From: CAZGXM01 sp964529795
GTDB taxonomy: Bacteria > Bacillota > JADQBR01
Assembly: GCA_964529795.1 (NCBI GenBank)
Contig: CAZGXM010000004.1
Coordinates: 15,456 to 79,455, forward strand
Length of the DNA stretch: 64,000 nucleotides
Reading direction: 5' to 3'
Numbering within the stretch: position 1 is the stretch's first letter; each line of letters opens with the position of its first letter. Shown piece by piece: positions 1-7,322 of this stretch. The notes under the pieces are model-generated. The model had not been told where the DNA came from. It ran no database searches and saw only the letters and a list, made by a program, of their open reading frames with translations. Made by a program: the position numbers and the translations under genes.

Positions 1-53
1 CCCTGATTGCTGCAAGCTTTTATGCAACCTCTTAATTATGTGCCAGCTGACAC

Positions 54-283
54 AGGACGCTGTAACGGGCGTGCGCTTGCCCGGCGACCACCTAAACTCG
101 ATGTTCGAAGTTTGAACCCCGGTATTCCTCCGGGGTCAAAACTGCATCGATTTCGGTGGTGCAGCTTAGAAGGGATATCAACCGGCAAGTATGCTGCCGG
201 GCTTTCACCTGCCCCCGGCTCTCTAAAAACAGTGACTTACCCGCAACGTGTCTTCCGCATTGCTTTTGGGACTGTGTATTTTA
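54..283 (-). promoter_or_regulatory. T-box leader RNA for a gene beyond the left edge
   Basis: Read on the minus strand, this shows the hallmarks of a tRNA-sensing T-box leader. A stem I arm carries AGAGAGCCGGG and GGTGAAAGCCCGG. A GC-rich hairpin lies at about 113-137 (CCCCGG/CCGGGG). The antiterminator spans 54-93: AGG-UGGU-CGC pairs with GCG-U-CCU, leaving UGGU free for the tRNA NCCA end, which predicts discriminator base A. Seven-odd paired bases (CGGGC/GCCCG) form an extra hairpin inside the antiterminator. The specifier codon could not be assigned safely, and no classical U-rich terminator is visible before the window ends. The regulated gene, probably an aminoacyl-tRNA synthetase or amino-acid gene, lies off the left edge. 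Confidence 0.72.
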
Positions 284-289
284 ACCATT

Positions 290-318
290 AGTATATCCAA
301 AGCAGGATTGAGTGTCAA
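290..318 (-). promoter_or_regulatory. Sigma-A promoter of the T-box transcript
   Basis: On the minus strand TTGACA (313-318) and TATACT (290-295) are separated by exactly 17 bases. Transcription would start near 283, at the 5' end of the T-box leader. Confidence 0.8.
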
Positions 319-443
319 GATTTACGCTGCAATAAATTTTTCAAAAACACTTATATTTTTTTGTTGAATTGGTTTATACATATTCAAAGCCCACGCTGGA
401 ATACTAACTGTAAAGATATTTTTCCCGGAAGGAGGAATTACCG

Positions 444-590
444 GTGAGCGTTGAAGGTTGGGAATATGCATCCCTGTCACACAATGCCGTGGATAAATTA
501 AAAGCGCTGGAAAATACCTTGAATACCCTTCAAAACGAAACTGACCCCGGAGAGGAAGTTGTTGTGATTGCATTTAAAAGAAACAAGTAG
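444..590 (+). CDS. Small hypothetical protein, 48 aa
   Basis: GTG-started ORF with a good ribosome site (GGAGGAATTACC) just upstream. The product starts MSVEGWEYASLSHNAVDK. It has an amphipathic, possibly coiled-coil middle (VDKLKALENTLNTLQNE) and a beta-like VVVIAF tail, with no cysteines, signal peptide or membrane segment. It is the first of three closely spaced small plus-strand genes (444-1170) that probably form one transcript, because the next ribosome site follows its stop directly. I do not recognise the family. A soluble small protein, perhaps sporulation-related, is only a guess from the host type. Confidence 0.5.
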   Translation: MSVEGWEYASLSHNAVDKLKALENTLNTLQNETDPGEEVVVIAFKRNK

Positions 591-603
591 GTGGTGACAA
601 CAA

Positions 604-918
604 ATGGCTCTAAACAATATTGCACGCAGAAGTGTCCGGTTGATGGAAGAATTGACCACAATGCCCTTCAGGGTAGCACAAGAACTTTGGGATGGGAACA
701 AGGACCAAAGCTCGTCCACCACCGGGCGTACCATTAACCGTTCCCTGAGCATCATGGAGCAGTTGACCGGCATGCCCTTTGAGGTGATACTAAACCTGCT
801 GGGACCCGAGAAACAAACCGGCCCTGCCCACAAACAGCAAAACAATCACGTGCAGGCCCAGCTTCGCGGTGAGGACGGGGACTTTCCAAATCACTTTCCA
901 CCACACAGTGAGCACTAG
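604..918 (+). CDS. Hypothetical protein with two internal repeats, 104 aa
   Basis: ATG start preceded by AGGTGGTGA at good spacing. The product contains two copies of a roughly 25-residue unit, near residues 9-33 and 45-70. Each copy has the pattern R-S-[VL]-x-[LI]-M-E-[EQ]-L-T-x-M-P-F-x-V. The C-terminal third is hydrophilic and low in complexity (Gln/His rich), probably disordered. There is no signal peptide or membrane segment. It sits between two other small unknown genes in the same direction. I do not recognise the family. The repeat suggests an internally duplicated helical binding motif. Confidence 0.6.
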   Translation: MALNNIARRSVRLMEELTTMPFRVAQELWDGNKDQSSSTTGRTINRSLSIMEQLTGMPFEVILNLLGPEKQTGPAHKQQNNHVQAQLRGEDGDFPNHFPPHSEH

Positions 919-930
919 GGGGAAATACTT

Positions 931-1170
931 GTGAAAAGAAAGCAAAATCATCTAAAACAAAAAGGGCAGCAAGAAAATCTGCAACAACACAGCGCCGGTG
1001 ATACTGCAGAAACCAAACCGCCCTTTGACCCCATGGGTACCAACGCCGAATTTGCCACTGAAATTGCAGACGGACGGAAGCCAAACATCAAAGTCTCGGT
1101 AAAGCCATCCATGTACGTGGGACGCGGCGGTATGAAAATGGACCGTGGTAAACCGGCAAACAACGATTAG
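931..1170 (+). CDS. Small hydrophilic hypothetical protein, 79 aa
   Basis: GTG start (position 931) with an AGGGGGAA ribosome site. The product is very hydrophilic. A Lys/Gln-rich N-terminus (KRKQNHLKQKGQQENLQQ) is followed by a segment rich in Gly, Pro and Lys that ends in YVGRGGMKMDRGKPANND. It is probably intrinsically disordered or nucleic-acid binding. It is the last of the three-gene group and is followed at once by a strong terminator, so it likely shares a transcript with 444-918. Function unknown. Confidence 0.5.
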   Translation: MKRKQNHLKQKGQQENLQQHSAGDTAETKPPFDPMGTNAEFATEIADGRKPNIKVSVKPSMYVGRGGMKMDRGKPANND

Positions 1171-1175
1171 GTATT

Positions 1176-1210
1176 CGGGTCAGGCGCCAACCGGCCCTGA
1201 CCCGATTTTA
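1176..1210 (+). terminator. Intrinsic terminator of the small-gene cluster
   Basis: Perfect 9-bp stem CGGGTCAGG/CCTGACCCG (1176-1184 with 1196-1204) followed by ATTTTA. It acts on the plus strand after the 931-1170 gene. There is no T-run in the opposite direction. Confidence 0.75.
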
Positions 1211-1819
1211 TGCGCGTTGGCGCATTTTTAAGGAAAGCTGGACACCCAAAAGATAAAGTGTATCGGTGGTAAGATAGGTTGGTGCAGACGCGTCAAAAAC
1301 TATATTGGCTGAGGCAGGGAATTCCTTATCACCGGACCAGACAATCACTCCCAGGGGAATTTTCGGCAGGGCCGGTATGCTGAAAGCGGCATCGCCACTC
1401 TGAAGCGGGCTACCGCCCATTTCTTCAGCCACCCGCCTAAACCCCCCAACATCCAGGCCAAACTTTCCGGCTAAAGGGTCGATGGCCTCCCGCTTGAAAG
1501 GGGCATAGTGATGCGGCCCACCGGGAAGCTGCATGAAAGACAGCCACTTTCCCCTTAAGGGTAAGCCGCTGGCCCGGGCCAAATAATAGGAAATAATCTG
1601 CTTGTCCGCTTTATTTACTTTCTCGGTGGGTGAAGTCACCACCCCGTCGGGATAGGAGACCCGGTAGATGCGGCTGCAATATTTTAAAATAAAAACCGAC
1701 TTTTCTTCATCAAATTCGGCACCACCGCAGTCCGCCATTAACCGGGGATCGCCGGCGGCCAGAAGTTCAACCGCCCGCCGGTAGCCGTCTTCATAATTAC
1801 CGTATACTTCTTCAGTCAT
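1208..1819 (-). CDS. DUF3786 domain protein, 203 aa
   Basis: The product resembles DUF3786 proteins, soluble proteins of unknown function common in anaerobes, often near corrinoid or CO-metabolism genes. Recognisable parts are a GDP..MADCGG region near the N-terminus, an ISYYLARASGLPLRGKW segment in the middle, and a C-terminal IVFDASAPTYLTTD-type segment. The ATG at 1819 is preferred because GAGGT lies 8 bases upstream. A TTG start at 1858 would add 13 residues but has no ribosome site. The zinc-ribbon gene lies just upstream in the same direction, so the two are probably co-transcribed. The reaction is unknown. Confidence 0.75.
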   Translation of the reverse strand: MTEEVYGNYEDGYRRAVELLAAGDPRLMADCGGAEFDEEKSVFILKYCSRIYRVSYPDGVVTSPTEKVNKADKQIISYYLARASGLPLRGKWLSFMQLPGGPHHYAPFKREAIDPLAGKFGLDVGGFRRVAEEMGGSPLQSGDAAFSIPALPKIPLGVIVWSGDKEFPASANIVFDASAPTYLTTDTLYLLGVQLSLKMRQRA

Positions 1820-1878
1820 CTTAATACCTCGCTTGAAAACCTCCCGTATTTCCGACAATTGCTTTTTCAGGCCAGATG

Positions 1879-2091
1879 CTAACAGCCGGAACAGCCGCTA
1901 CAGCTGGATTTGGAACAGCCACCGCTGCTGCTTTCAGGGTTTTTCCCCCGTTTAGTATAAAGAAAACCGGTAAAAATCTGCTCCACTTTTCCCCCGCAGT
2001 CCGGGCAGTTAACCTTATCTTTTTCCGAAAAACCTACCCTGCGGCTAAATTTAAGGCTGCATTCTTTACAGCGAAAATCATAATTGGGCAT
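1879..2091 (-). CDS. FmdB-family zinc-ribbon protein, 70 aa
   Basis: Small protein starting MPNYDFRCKECSLKFSRRVGF, the typical FmdB/CxxC_CxxC_SSSS layout. A CxxC (KCKEC type) pair and a CPDCGG pair would bind one zinc, followed by a flexible tail rich in Ser/Gly/Cys (SSGGCSKSSCSGCSGC). The start at 2091 is chosen because GGGAGTGA lies in front of it; the longer reading adds an unsupported extension. Members are annotated as putative regulatory proteins, named after FmdB next to a formamidase gene, but the biochemical role is not established. It lies upstream of the DUF3786 gene with a short gap. Confidence 0.85.
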   Translation of the reverse strand: MPNYDFRCKECSLKFSRRVGFSEKDKVNCPDCGGKVEQIFTGFLYTKRGKNPESSSGGCSKSSCSGCSGC

Positions 2092-2143
2092 AACCGTCAC
2101 TCCCTTTGAAGTATCATGGTAAATGTACGGCAAATAGCCGATA

Positions 2144-2182
2144 AAAAAGCGTTACCTTTATTATATACGATATAAAGGTAAC
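2144..2182 (-). terminator. Terminator after the ferredoxin gene
   Basis: An 11-bp perfect inverted repeat GTTACCTTTAT/ATAAAGGTAAC (2151-2161 and 2172-2182) is followed on the minus strand by GC and a run of six T. It sits just downstream of the ferredoxin stop at 2229. Confidence 0.75.
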
Positions 2183-2228
2183 ACTTAAGAGCTAAAGAGA
2201 ATGTTTTACCCAAAATTACAATTGTTTG

Positions 2229-2441
2229 TCATGCTGAAGCCTGGTTTGAAATTCTGTCAATGGCGCCTACCGGACAGGCCTTGAAACAACGGGCACAGCG
2301 AATGCACTTTTCCCCGTCAATCTCATACTTGAAGTCGCCATTAACAAAGATTGCGTCATCCCGGCATTCGGTTACGCAAGTGGCACAATCCCAGCAGTCG
2401 TCGGCACGAATAACAAAATCAAATTTAAATTTTTTAGCCAA
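2229..2441 (-). CDS. Ferredoxin with two [4Fe-4S] motifs, 70 aa
   Basis: Small cytosolic electron carrier. It has CxxCxxCxxxC (CWDCATCVTEC) and CxxCxxCxxxCP (CIRCARCFKACP) motifs, enough for two [4Fe-4S] clusters. The first motif lacks the usual proline after the last Cys. The start is a TTG at 2441 preceded by GAAGGGGAG at six-base spacing. A longer ORF upstream has no ribosome site. The gene has its own terminator and no clear partner enzyme nearby, so the electron donor and acceptor are unknown. Ferredoxins of this kind serve many low-potential reactions in anaerobes, including oxidoreductases such as IorAB in this window. Confidence 0.88.
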   Translation of the reverse strand: MAKKFKFDFVIRADDCWDCATCVTECRDDAIFVNGDFKYEIDGEKCIRCARCFKACPVGAIDRISNQASA

Positions 2442-2677
2442 AGAAAACTCCCCTTCCACATTCTTTTTTGAAAATATTTCGACAACCGCCGCTGCTATTC
2501 CTGCCGGCGGCAGCAATTATCCAATACATTCTATGCCCGATGGCAAAGTATTATGAGGTTTGCTTTTCCTGTCGTTAACCCAGCACGCAATTTTCAGGCT
2601 CATCCTTGCTGAAACCGACAATTTGATGTTGACGCAAGTGTAACCTTGGCCCTACTCCGTGTCTGTTTATCGTACTA
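2442..2677. other. Intergenic stretch without a gene
   Basis: Between the minus-strand ferredoxin gene and the plus-strand mgtE promoter. I see no ORF with a ribosome site, no strong hairpin and no convincing promoter for the ferredoxin gene here. Confidence 0.5.
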
Positions 2678-2706
2678 TTGCCAACAAGATTCATAAGTGG
2701 TATAGT
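2678..2706 (+). promoter_or_regulatory. Sigma-A promoter of mgtE
   Basis: TTGCCA (2678-2683), 17-base spacer, TATAGT (2701-2706). Predicted start is near 2713, about 30 bases before the M-box. Confidence 0.75.
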
Positions 2707-2737
2707 GAAAGAGGAATAAATATAAACTAAACTGGTA

Positions 2738-2889
2738 CTTTGTTAGGTGAGGCTCCTGTATGGAAACAGGCCGCTGCCCGGAAACGTCGAGAGACGCCAA
2801 TGGGTACAACAGGTATTACCGGATTAAGGTTTTACCTAACGCGGCTGGGAAAGCCCTACGCCATGCAGTGTCGAAGCTCAACAAGTGAA
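2738..2889 (+). promoter_or_regulatory. M-box (ykoK) Mg2+ riboswitch
   Basis: Closely matches the M-box consensus: TTAGGTGAGGCTCCTG, then CCGCTGCCCGGAAACGTCGA, GAGACGCCAATGGGT, GGTTTTACCTAA and the GCTCAACAAGTG end. GTTAGGT (2742-2748) can pair with ACCTAAC (2834-2840). M-boxes bind Mg2+ and turn off Mg2+ transporter genes when magnesium is plentiful. The 3' part (2879-2889) can form an 11-bp antiterminator with 2912-2922. That pairing competes with the terminator at 2909-2938, so control is by transcription attenuation. Confidence 0.93.
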
Positions 2890-2908
2890 GTAGGTTTATT
2901 TATTTTTG

Positions 2909-2938
2909 CCTTTCACTTGTTGTTGTGAAAGGTTTTTT
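2909..2938 (+). terminator. Riboswitch-controlled terminator of mgtE
   Basis: CCTTTCAC (2909-2916) pairs with GTGAAAGG (2925-2932), followed by six T. Its left arm overlaps the antiterminator strand, giving mutually exclusive structures. Confidence 0.88.
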
Positions 2939-2964
2939 GATTCCCCTTGACGGAGGTGATAAAA

Positions 2965-3105
2965 ATGGAAAGCGATGGTGACAGTAACTTGTATAACGTT
3001 ATTTTTTACAGGCAAAAAAACAGGGTTTTCCGTTTTTATCATCAGTTAAAGGGAGGGAATAAAATTGACCTTGGAAATGCTAAATCTCATTCGGGAGACG
3101 ATTAA
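2965..3105 (+). CDS. Small ORF overlapping the start of mgtE, 46 aa
   Basis: ATG at 2965 with a near-perfect ribosome site (GGAGGTGAT, five bases upstream), located after the riboswitch terminator and before mgtE. The ORF runs out of frame through the mgtE ribosome site and start and stops at 3105, 41 bases inside mgtE. The product starts MESDGDSNLYNVIFYRQKNR and is basic in the middle. It may be a translated leader coupling translation to mgtE, or a small protein in its own right. No family is recognised. The much stronger ribosome site than that of mgtE itself argues for real translation. Confidence 0.45.
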   Translation: MESDGDSNLYNVIFYRQKNRVFRFYHQLKGGNKIDLGNAKSHSGDD

Positions 3106-4411
3106 AGCCAATGATAAGGATAAACTGACCGCACTGTTAGAAGAAATACAGGCCTTTGACCAGGCCCGCCTGCTGCTGGAACTAACCCCGGAAGAAAGAG
3201 AGATTCTTTACAGCTTTCTTTCCCCGGACGTGCTGGCAGTTATCCTCCAGGAACTGGACTATGATGAACAGCTGCCGTTAATTGAAGAAATGGGTATCAG
3301 TCGTTTTGCGCAGGTTTTAAACGAAATGTCCTCCGACGATGCAGCGGACCTGCTGGGAAGCTTCAAGGAAGAAGGGCTGGCAGAAAAATACCTGGGTTTA
3401 ATGCGTCATGAAGATGCGGCAGATGTCAGGGAATTGCTGGCCTACCCAGAAGAAACCGCCGGCGGCCTGATGACCACGGAATTCGTGGCCGTGAAAAAAT
3501 TTCTTACTGTCAAAGAAACCATCGAAAAGCTGAGAATGATTGCGCCGGACGCGGAAACCATCTACTATATCTACGTTACCAACGAAAAAGACCAGTTGGT
3601 GGGTGTGCTTTCGCTCCGGGATTTGATTGTGGTTGCGCCGGAAGAAAAAATTGCAGCAATAATGTCGGAAAAAGTAGTCTCTGTCCCGGTAACCATGGAC
3701 CAGGAAGAAGTGGCGGCAGTAATTGACAAATATGATTTTCTGGCGGTGCCGGTAGTCGACGACAATAACGTCCTGCTGGGTATTGTCACCGTCGACGACG
3801 TCCTGGACGTATTAAAAGAGGAAGCAACCGAAGACATCGGCCAGCTGTCCGCTATCCGCAAAATTGATGAGCTGGAAGTATCTGCATTTCAATCAGCGAA
3901 ACGGCGCCTGCCCTGGTTGATACTGCTGCTATTTGTGGATATGTTGTCGGGAAACATCATCTCCTATTTTGAAGGCACTCTGGAAAAAGTAATTATCTTG
4001 TCCGCCTTTATCCCCATGATAGCGGACATGGCGGGAAATACCGGTACCCAGTCCCTGGCAGTGGTAGTGCGGGGACTTGCCCTGGGTGAGTTCACCAGGA
4101 AGGATGTGTTTGGCATTATCAAACGGGAAGCGGGAACGGGAATGCTTATCGGTACCATCTGTGGGGTGCTTGTCGCCGCTGTGGCATTCTTGTGGCGGGG
4201 AAATCCTTACCTGGGCCTGGTAGTCGGCTTTTCTCTTTGTGCCACTTTAATCGCCTCTACCCTGGCAGGAGCGATAATCCCGCTTATTATTAACTTCTTA
4301 AAACTCGACCCGGCAGTGGCCTCCGGCCCGTTTATTACCACAGTCAACGACATCCTGGGGCTGACCATTTATTTTTCCACCGCCACGTTTTTTATGAGTA
4401 AGCTCATATGA
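3065..4411 (+). CDS. mgtE: Magnesium transporter MgtE, 448 aa
   Basis: Mg2+-gated Mg2+ channel of the cytoplasmic membrane, of normal family length. An N-terminal superhelical domain (about residues 1-130) is followed by two CBS domains (about 135-255) that sense cytosolic Mg2+, a plug helix, and five membrane helices (about 285-448). The signature NTGTQSLAVVVRGLALGE and the conserved Asp in VNDILGL of the last helices line the pore. The start is TTG at 3065 with GGGAGG eight bases upstream. Expression is controlled by the M-box in front, which fits the function. An overlapping small ORF (2965-3105) may couple its translation. Confidence 0.96.
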   Translation: MTLEMLNLIRETIKANDKDKLTALLEEIQAFDQARLLLELTPEEREILYSFLSPDVLAVILQELDYDEQLPLIEEMGISRFAQVLNEMSSDDAADLLGSFKEEGLAEKYLGLMRHEDAADVRELLAYPEETAGGLMTTEFVAVKKFLTVKETIEKLRMIAPDAETIYYIYVTNEKDQLVGVLSLRDLIVVAPEEKIAAIMSEKVVSVPVTMDQEEVAAVIDKYDFLAVPVVDDNNVLLGIVTVDDVLDVLKEEATEDIGQLSAIRKIDELEVSAFQSAKRRLPWLILLLFVDMLSGNIISYFEGTLEKVIILSAFIPMIADMAGNTGTQSLAVVVRGLALGEFTRKDVFGIIKREAGTGMLIGTICGVLVAAVAFLWRGNPYLGLVVGFSLCATLIASTLAGAIIPLIINFLKLDPAVASGPFITTVNDILGLTIYFSTATFFMSKLI

Positions 4412-4483
4412 ATAAACAGTCAAAGGTCGGTGGTACAAATAGTTCCTCTGAGTAACAGCCGGCCTGCCATTTTCAATAACCTC

Positions 4484-4509
4484 CCCGGTCCCTGAGTACC
4501 GGGCTTTTT
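4484..4509 (+). terminator. Terminator after mgtE
   Basis: CCCGGT (4484-4489) pairs with ACCGGG (4498-4503), followed by CTTTTT. It lies between the convergent mgtE and the methyltransferase gene. Confidence 0.75.
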
Positions 4510-4519
4510 CATTTCCAAA

Positions 4520-5470
4520 TTATTTAGGCTTGCGTAAAATCAAAATAAACTGGTGGGCAATATTGGGCACATAGGCAAAGGGATAGCCGTAGGGACGCAG
4601 GCGTGTCCCGGCCTGGTACCAGACTATTTCTCCTTTGGGAATGAAGCCGGCACTGGCTGCTTTTTTCGCCAAATCCACGTGAGTAAAGATGTACCGCCCA
4701 TCCTGGTAGGCGTTACGTAGAACCACAGCCATATAACGTCCTGCGGCCAAAACGCGAAAACATTCCTTGAAAACCGCTTCCATGGCTTGCAAATAAGCTT
4801 GATAACCGGCAGCATTGGCCAAATCCCGCTCATCACCGGAGCGCATGCAGTAGTCGGTACGCCGGTTGGCATACTGCTCTGCATAGCGGCCGGTGCACAT
4901 GGTCTGCTTGAAGTGGGTATTGTAGGGCGGGTCCGTGGCGATAAAATGAAATTTGTCCCGGGGAAATTTTTTCATTGTTTGAACGCAATCACCCTGCAGT
5001 ATGGGATAAGCTCTCAGACCGGGGTTTTCTGCAATGACTTGCTTGTAAATCTCAATCCAGCGGGGATTGATTTCTATGCCGGTGCACCGGCGCGGTCTTG
5101 CACACAATGCGGCGCCGATCAGGGTGCCGCCCACACCGGCAAACGGGTCCAAAATATGCTCGTCTTCTCGGGTGAAAAACTCGACCAGCCGCTGCATCAG
5201 CCGCGGCGGTTTGTTGGCCCCGTGCTTTTTACGTAAATCGTGGGAAAATTCCCGGGGATAGGCAGTCGTCCAAAGAGTCTTGGTGAAATATAGCCATTCC
5301 CCACCGTCCAAATGATTTAGTACGTTCTTGGGGTGCACTGATTTTTCCACATTCGTATCATTGTTCTCAAAGTAATGTTTTACCAGTTTTTCCACCAATT
5401 TGCATTCTTGAATATTTGTACAGGTGAGACAATTTTCAATTGAACGCAAACATTTTTGTTCCATTTTCAT
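4520..5470 (-). CDS. SAM-dependent N-methyltransferase (probably DNA), 316 aa
   Basis: Transfers a methyl group from SAM to an exocyclic amino group of a nucleic acid. Motif I DPFAGVGGT is at residues 108-116, GIEINP follows at 131-136, and the catalytic DPPY is at 180-183. The N-terminus has four cysteines (C7, C14, C17, C23), a possible small metal site. Motif I before DPPY, with little room for a target-recognition domain, leaves two options: an orphan N6-adenine/N4-cytosine DNA methylase or a TRM11/RlmKL-like RNA methylase. No restriction gene is nearby. The ATG at 5470 has AAGGA upstream. The gene is convergent with mgtE and divergent from the GH18 gene. Confidence 0.75.
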   Translation of the reverse strand: MKMEQKCLRSIENCLTCTNIQECKLVEKLVKHYFENNDTNVEKSVHPKNVLNHLDGGEWLYFTKTLWTTAYPREFSHDLRKKHGANKPPRLMQRLVEFFTREDEHILDPFAGVGGTLIGAALCARPRRCTGIEINPRWIEIYKQVIAENPGLRAYPILQGDCVQTMKKFPRDKFHFIATDPPYNTHFKQTMCTGRYAEQYANRRTDYCMRSGDERDLANAAGYQAYLQAMEAVFKECFRVLAAGRYMAVVLRNAYQDGRYIFTHVDLAKKAASAGFIPKGEIVWYQAGTRLRPYGYPFAYVPNIAHQFILILRKPK

Positions 5471-5571
5471 CCATTTTCCTTGTACTTTGTTTTACTGACT
5501 TATTCTAAGCTTTTCATACAGTTACCTGCTTTTACCCGAACAATTATCGGCAATTAAAGAAATACAGGTGA

Positions 5572-5590
5572 GGCGCGGGTAACCCGCGCC
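5572..5590. repeat. Perfect GC-rich inverted repeat in a divergent intergenic region
   Basis: GGCGCGGG-TAA-CCCGCGCC sits between the divergent methyltransferase (start 5470) and GH18 (start 5679) genes. It could be an operator or an RNA hairpin. It has no T-run directly after it, so it is not a clear terminator. Confidence 0.5.
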
Positions 5591-5678
5591 ATCTGTTTTG
5601 CCTTTTATTACCTGGAGGAAATCCTTTTCCCGCAGTGAATCCAATTAGGCGTAATGTTATGCGGAGAGGGGATTTCTG

Positions 5679-7256
5679 TTGAAAAAAATTATATCTCTTG
5701 TTTTAATGTTGGTGCTGACTTTATCCTTTGCGTTTCCCGTTTTCGGACAGGACCCGTTCAGTATTACATATCTTTACGGCGGCTCAAATGAAAGTTACTT
5801 AACACAATTAAAACCTCTGCAAACCGAACTGGACACAGTACTGCCGGACTACTTCAATATCGACGGCAGCGGCAATTTGGCAGTAAACGTTTCCGGGGAT
5901 TTTGTCAAACAGGCCCAGCAGATGGGCTTTATGGTTGTACCGTTTGTCAGCAATCATTTTAACAAAACTGCGGGGCATCTTGCATTACTGCAGCAGGACA
6001 AGTTGGTCAATACCATTCTTCAGGCAGTGAAAAAATATCGACTGGACGGCATCAACCTGGATGTGGAAAACATTCCCGTGGAAGACAAGCAGTTATTTAA
6101 CCAGTTTGTAAATAAGCTGGCTGCCAATTTACACGAATTGGGCAAAACACTGTCCATTGCCCTGCCGGCGACGGAAACATTTCCCGGTGTAGGCTGGGTC
6201 AGCGCTTATGATTACCAAACCCTGGCGAATACAGCAGACTTCATCATTGTCATGACCTACGACCAACACTGGGAAAACCCCGGTCCGGTGGCCGGCCTGC
6301 CCTGGGTGGAAAATGTGCTGAAAACGGTTTTACAGATAGTGCCAAGCGAAAAACTGGTCTTGGGCCTGCCTTTTTACGGGCGGTGGTGGATTAACGGCCG
6401 GCGCTACAAAGAAGTAAACCATGAAGGTGCGCTGACCGTTGCCAGCAACTATATGGAGCAGCCCAAATGGGATAATAAGGCACAGGCACCATACCTGGAA
6501 TTTGCCGATGCTGCGGGGAACTACCACCAGTTATGGTATGAAAATGCCTTCAGCCTGGGAGCCAAATTGGGATTGATTAAAAAATACCAACTGGCCGGTG
6601 CGGCAAGCTGGCGCCTGGGCCTGGAAGACCCGGATTTCTGGGGAACTTACCAGCGTTTCCTGCTATCAATGGACAACGAAAAAAGAGGCGAGCCCGCTAA
6701 CCGGGGTGACAACAGGACAGGTGTGGATGCCTTTGCAGACACCGCCGGTCACTGGGCAGCGGTTAGCATCAACTATCTCCATCAGAAAGGTTTAATTAAC
6801 GGCTATGAAGATAATACCTTCAGACCGGAAGCAAGTATTACCAGGGCAGAAGTCACGGCAGTACTGACCCGCTGGTTAAAGCTGCCGCCAGGTGAAGCAC
6901 GCAGTTACCACGATGTAAGTAGAAAATACTGGGCTTATGATGCGATTATGACCGCATCCGCCAACGGGCTGGTGGGTGGCTACAAGGACAATACCTTTCG
7001 CCCGGAGAAGTCCATTACCAGGGCGGAACTGACCGCACTGCTCAGCCGGGTATTTTCAAGGCCCGGCAAACCCGGCAGCGGTTTTACCGATGTGAAACCC
7101 GGCCATTGGGCCTATGACGCAATCATTTCCATGCAGGGCCAAGGTTTGATAAACGGCTACGATGACGGTTCCTTCAGGCCGGAGGCGCCGGTGACCCGGG
7201 CGGAGTTCAGTGCCATGCTGGCACGGATTATAACAAAATCTTTGAAAAAGATTTAA
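5679..7256 (+). CDS. Secreted GH18 glycosidase with three SLH domains, 525 aa
   Basis: A signal peptide (residues 1 to about 24, MKKIISLVLMLVLTLSFAFPVFG) exports the protein. Residues about 30-335 form a glycoside hydrolase family 18 barrel. The catalytic signature DGxxxDxE is at 123-130, with E130 as proton donor. GH18 enzymes of this subgroup (YaaH/SleL-like, chitinase-like) cut N-acetylglucosaminyl bonds in peptidoglycan or chitin. Three SLH repeats follow (about 350-395, 410-455 and 475-520; NGYEDNTFRPE, GGYKDNTFRPE, NGYDDGSFRPE), which anchor the protein to pyruvylated wall polymers. A cell-surface or spore-wall remodelling role is likely. The substrate is not proven. Confidence 0.92.
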   Translation: MKKIISLVLMLVLTLSFAFPVFGQDPFSITYLYGGSNESYLTQLKPLQTELDTVLPDYFNIDGSGNLAVNVSGDFVKQAQQMGFMVVPFVSNHFNKTAGHLALLQQDKLVNTILQAVKKYRLDGINLDVENIPVEDKQLFNQFVNKLAANLHELGKTLSIALPATETFPGVGWVSAYDYQTLANTADFIIVMTYDQHWENPGPVAGLPWVENVLKTVLQIVPSEKLVLGLPFYGRWWINGRRYKEVNHEGALTVASNYMEQPKWDNKAQAPYLEFADAAGNYHQLWYENAFSLGAKLGLIKKYQLAGAASWRLGLEDPDFWGTYQRFLLSMDNEKRGEPANRGDNRTGVDAFADTAGHWAAVSINYLHQKGLINGYEDNTFRPEASITRAEVTAVLTRWLKLPPGEARSYHDVSRKYWAYDAIMTASANGLVGGYKDNTFRPEKSITRAELTALLSRVFSRPGKPGSGFTDVKPGHWAYDAIISMQGQGLINGYDDGSFRPEAPVTRAEFSAMLARIITKSLKKI

Positions 7257-7322
7257 AGCGGCTGTTCGAAAAGTCCCTCAACAATAAGCTGCGAATTCCT
7301 GTGTTGCACATCTTTCGTATGC

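Noticed and set aside
7..291. Plus-strand ORF of 94 codons at the left end
   Set aside because: It lies antisense to a T-box leader with conserved stem I and antiterminator motifs and has no ribosome site.
322..845. Minus-strand ORFs opposite the small gene cluster
   Set aside because: No ribosome sites. The plus-strand genes here have clear starts and a shared terminator.
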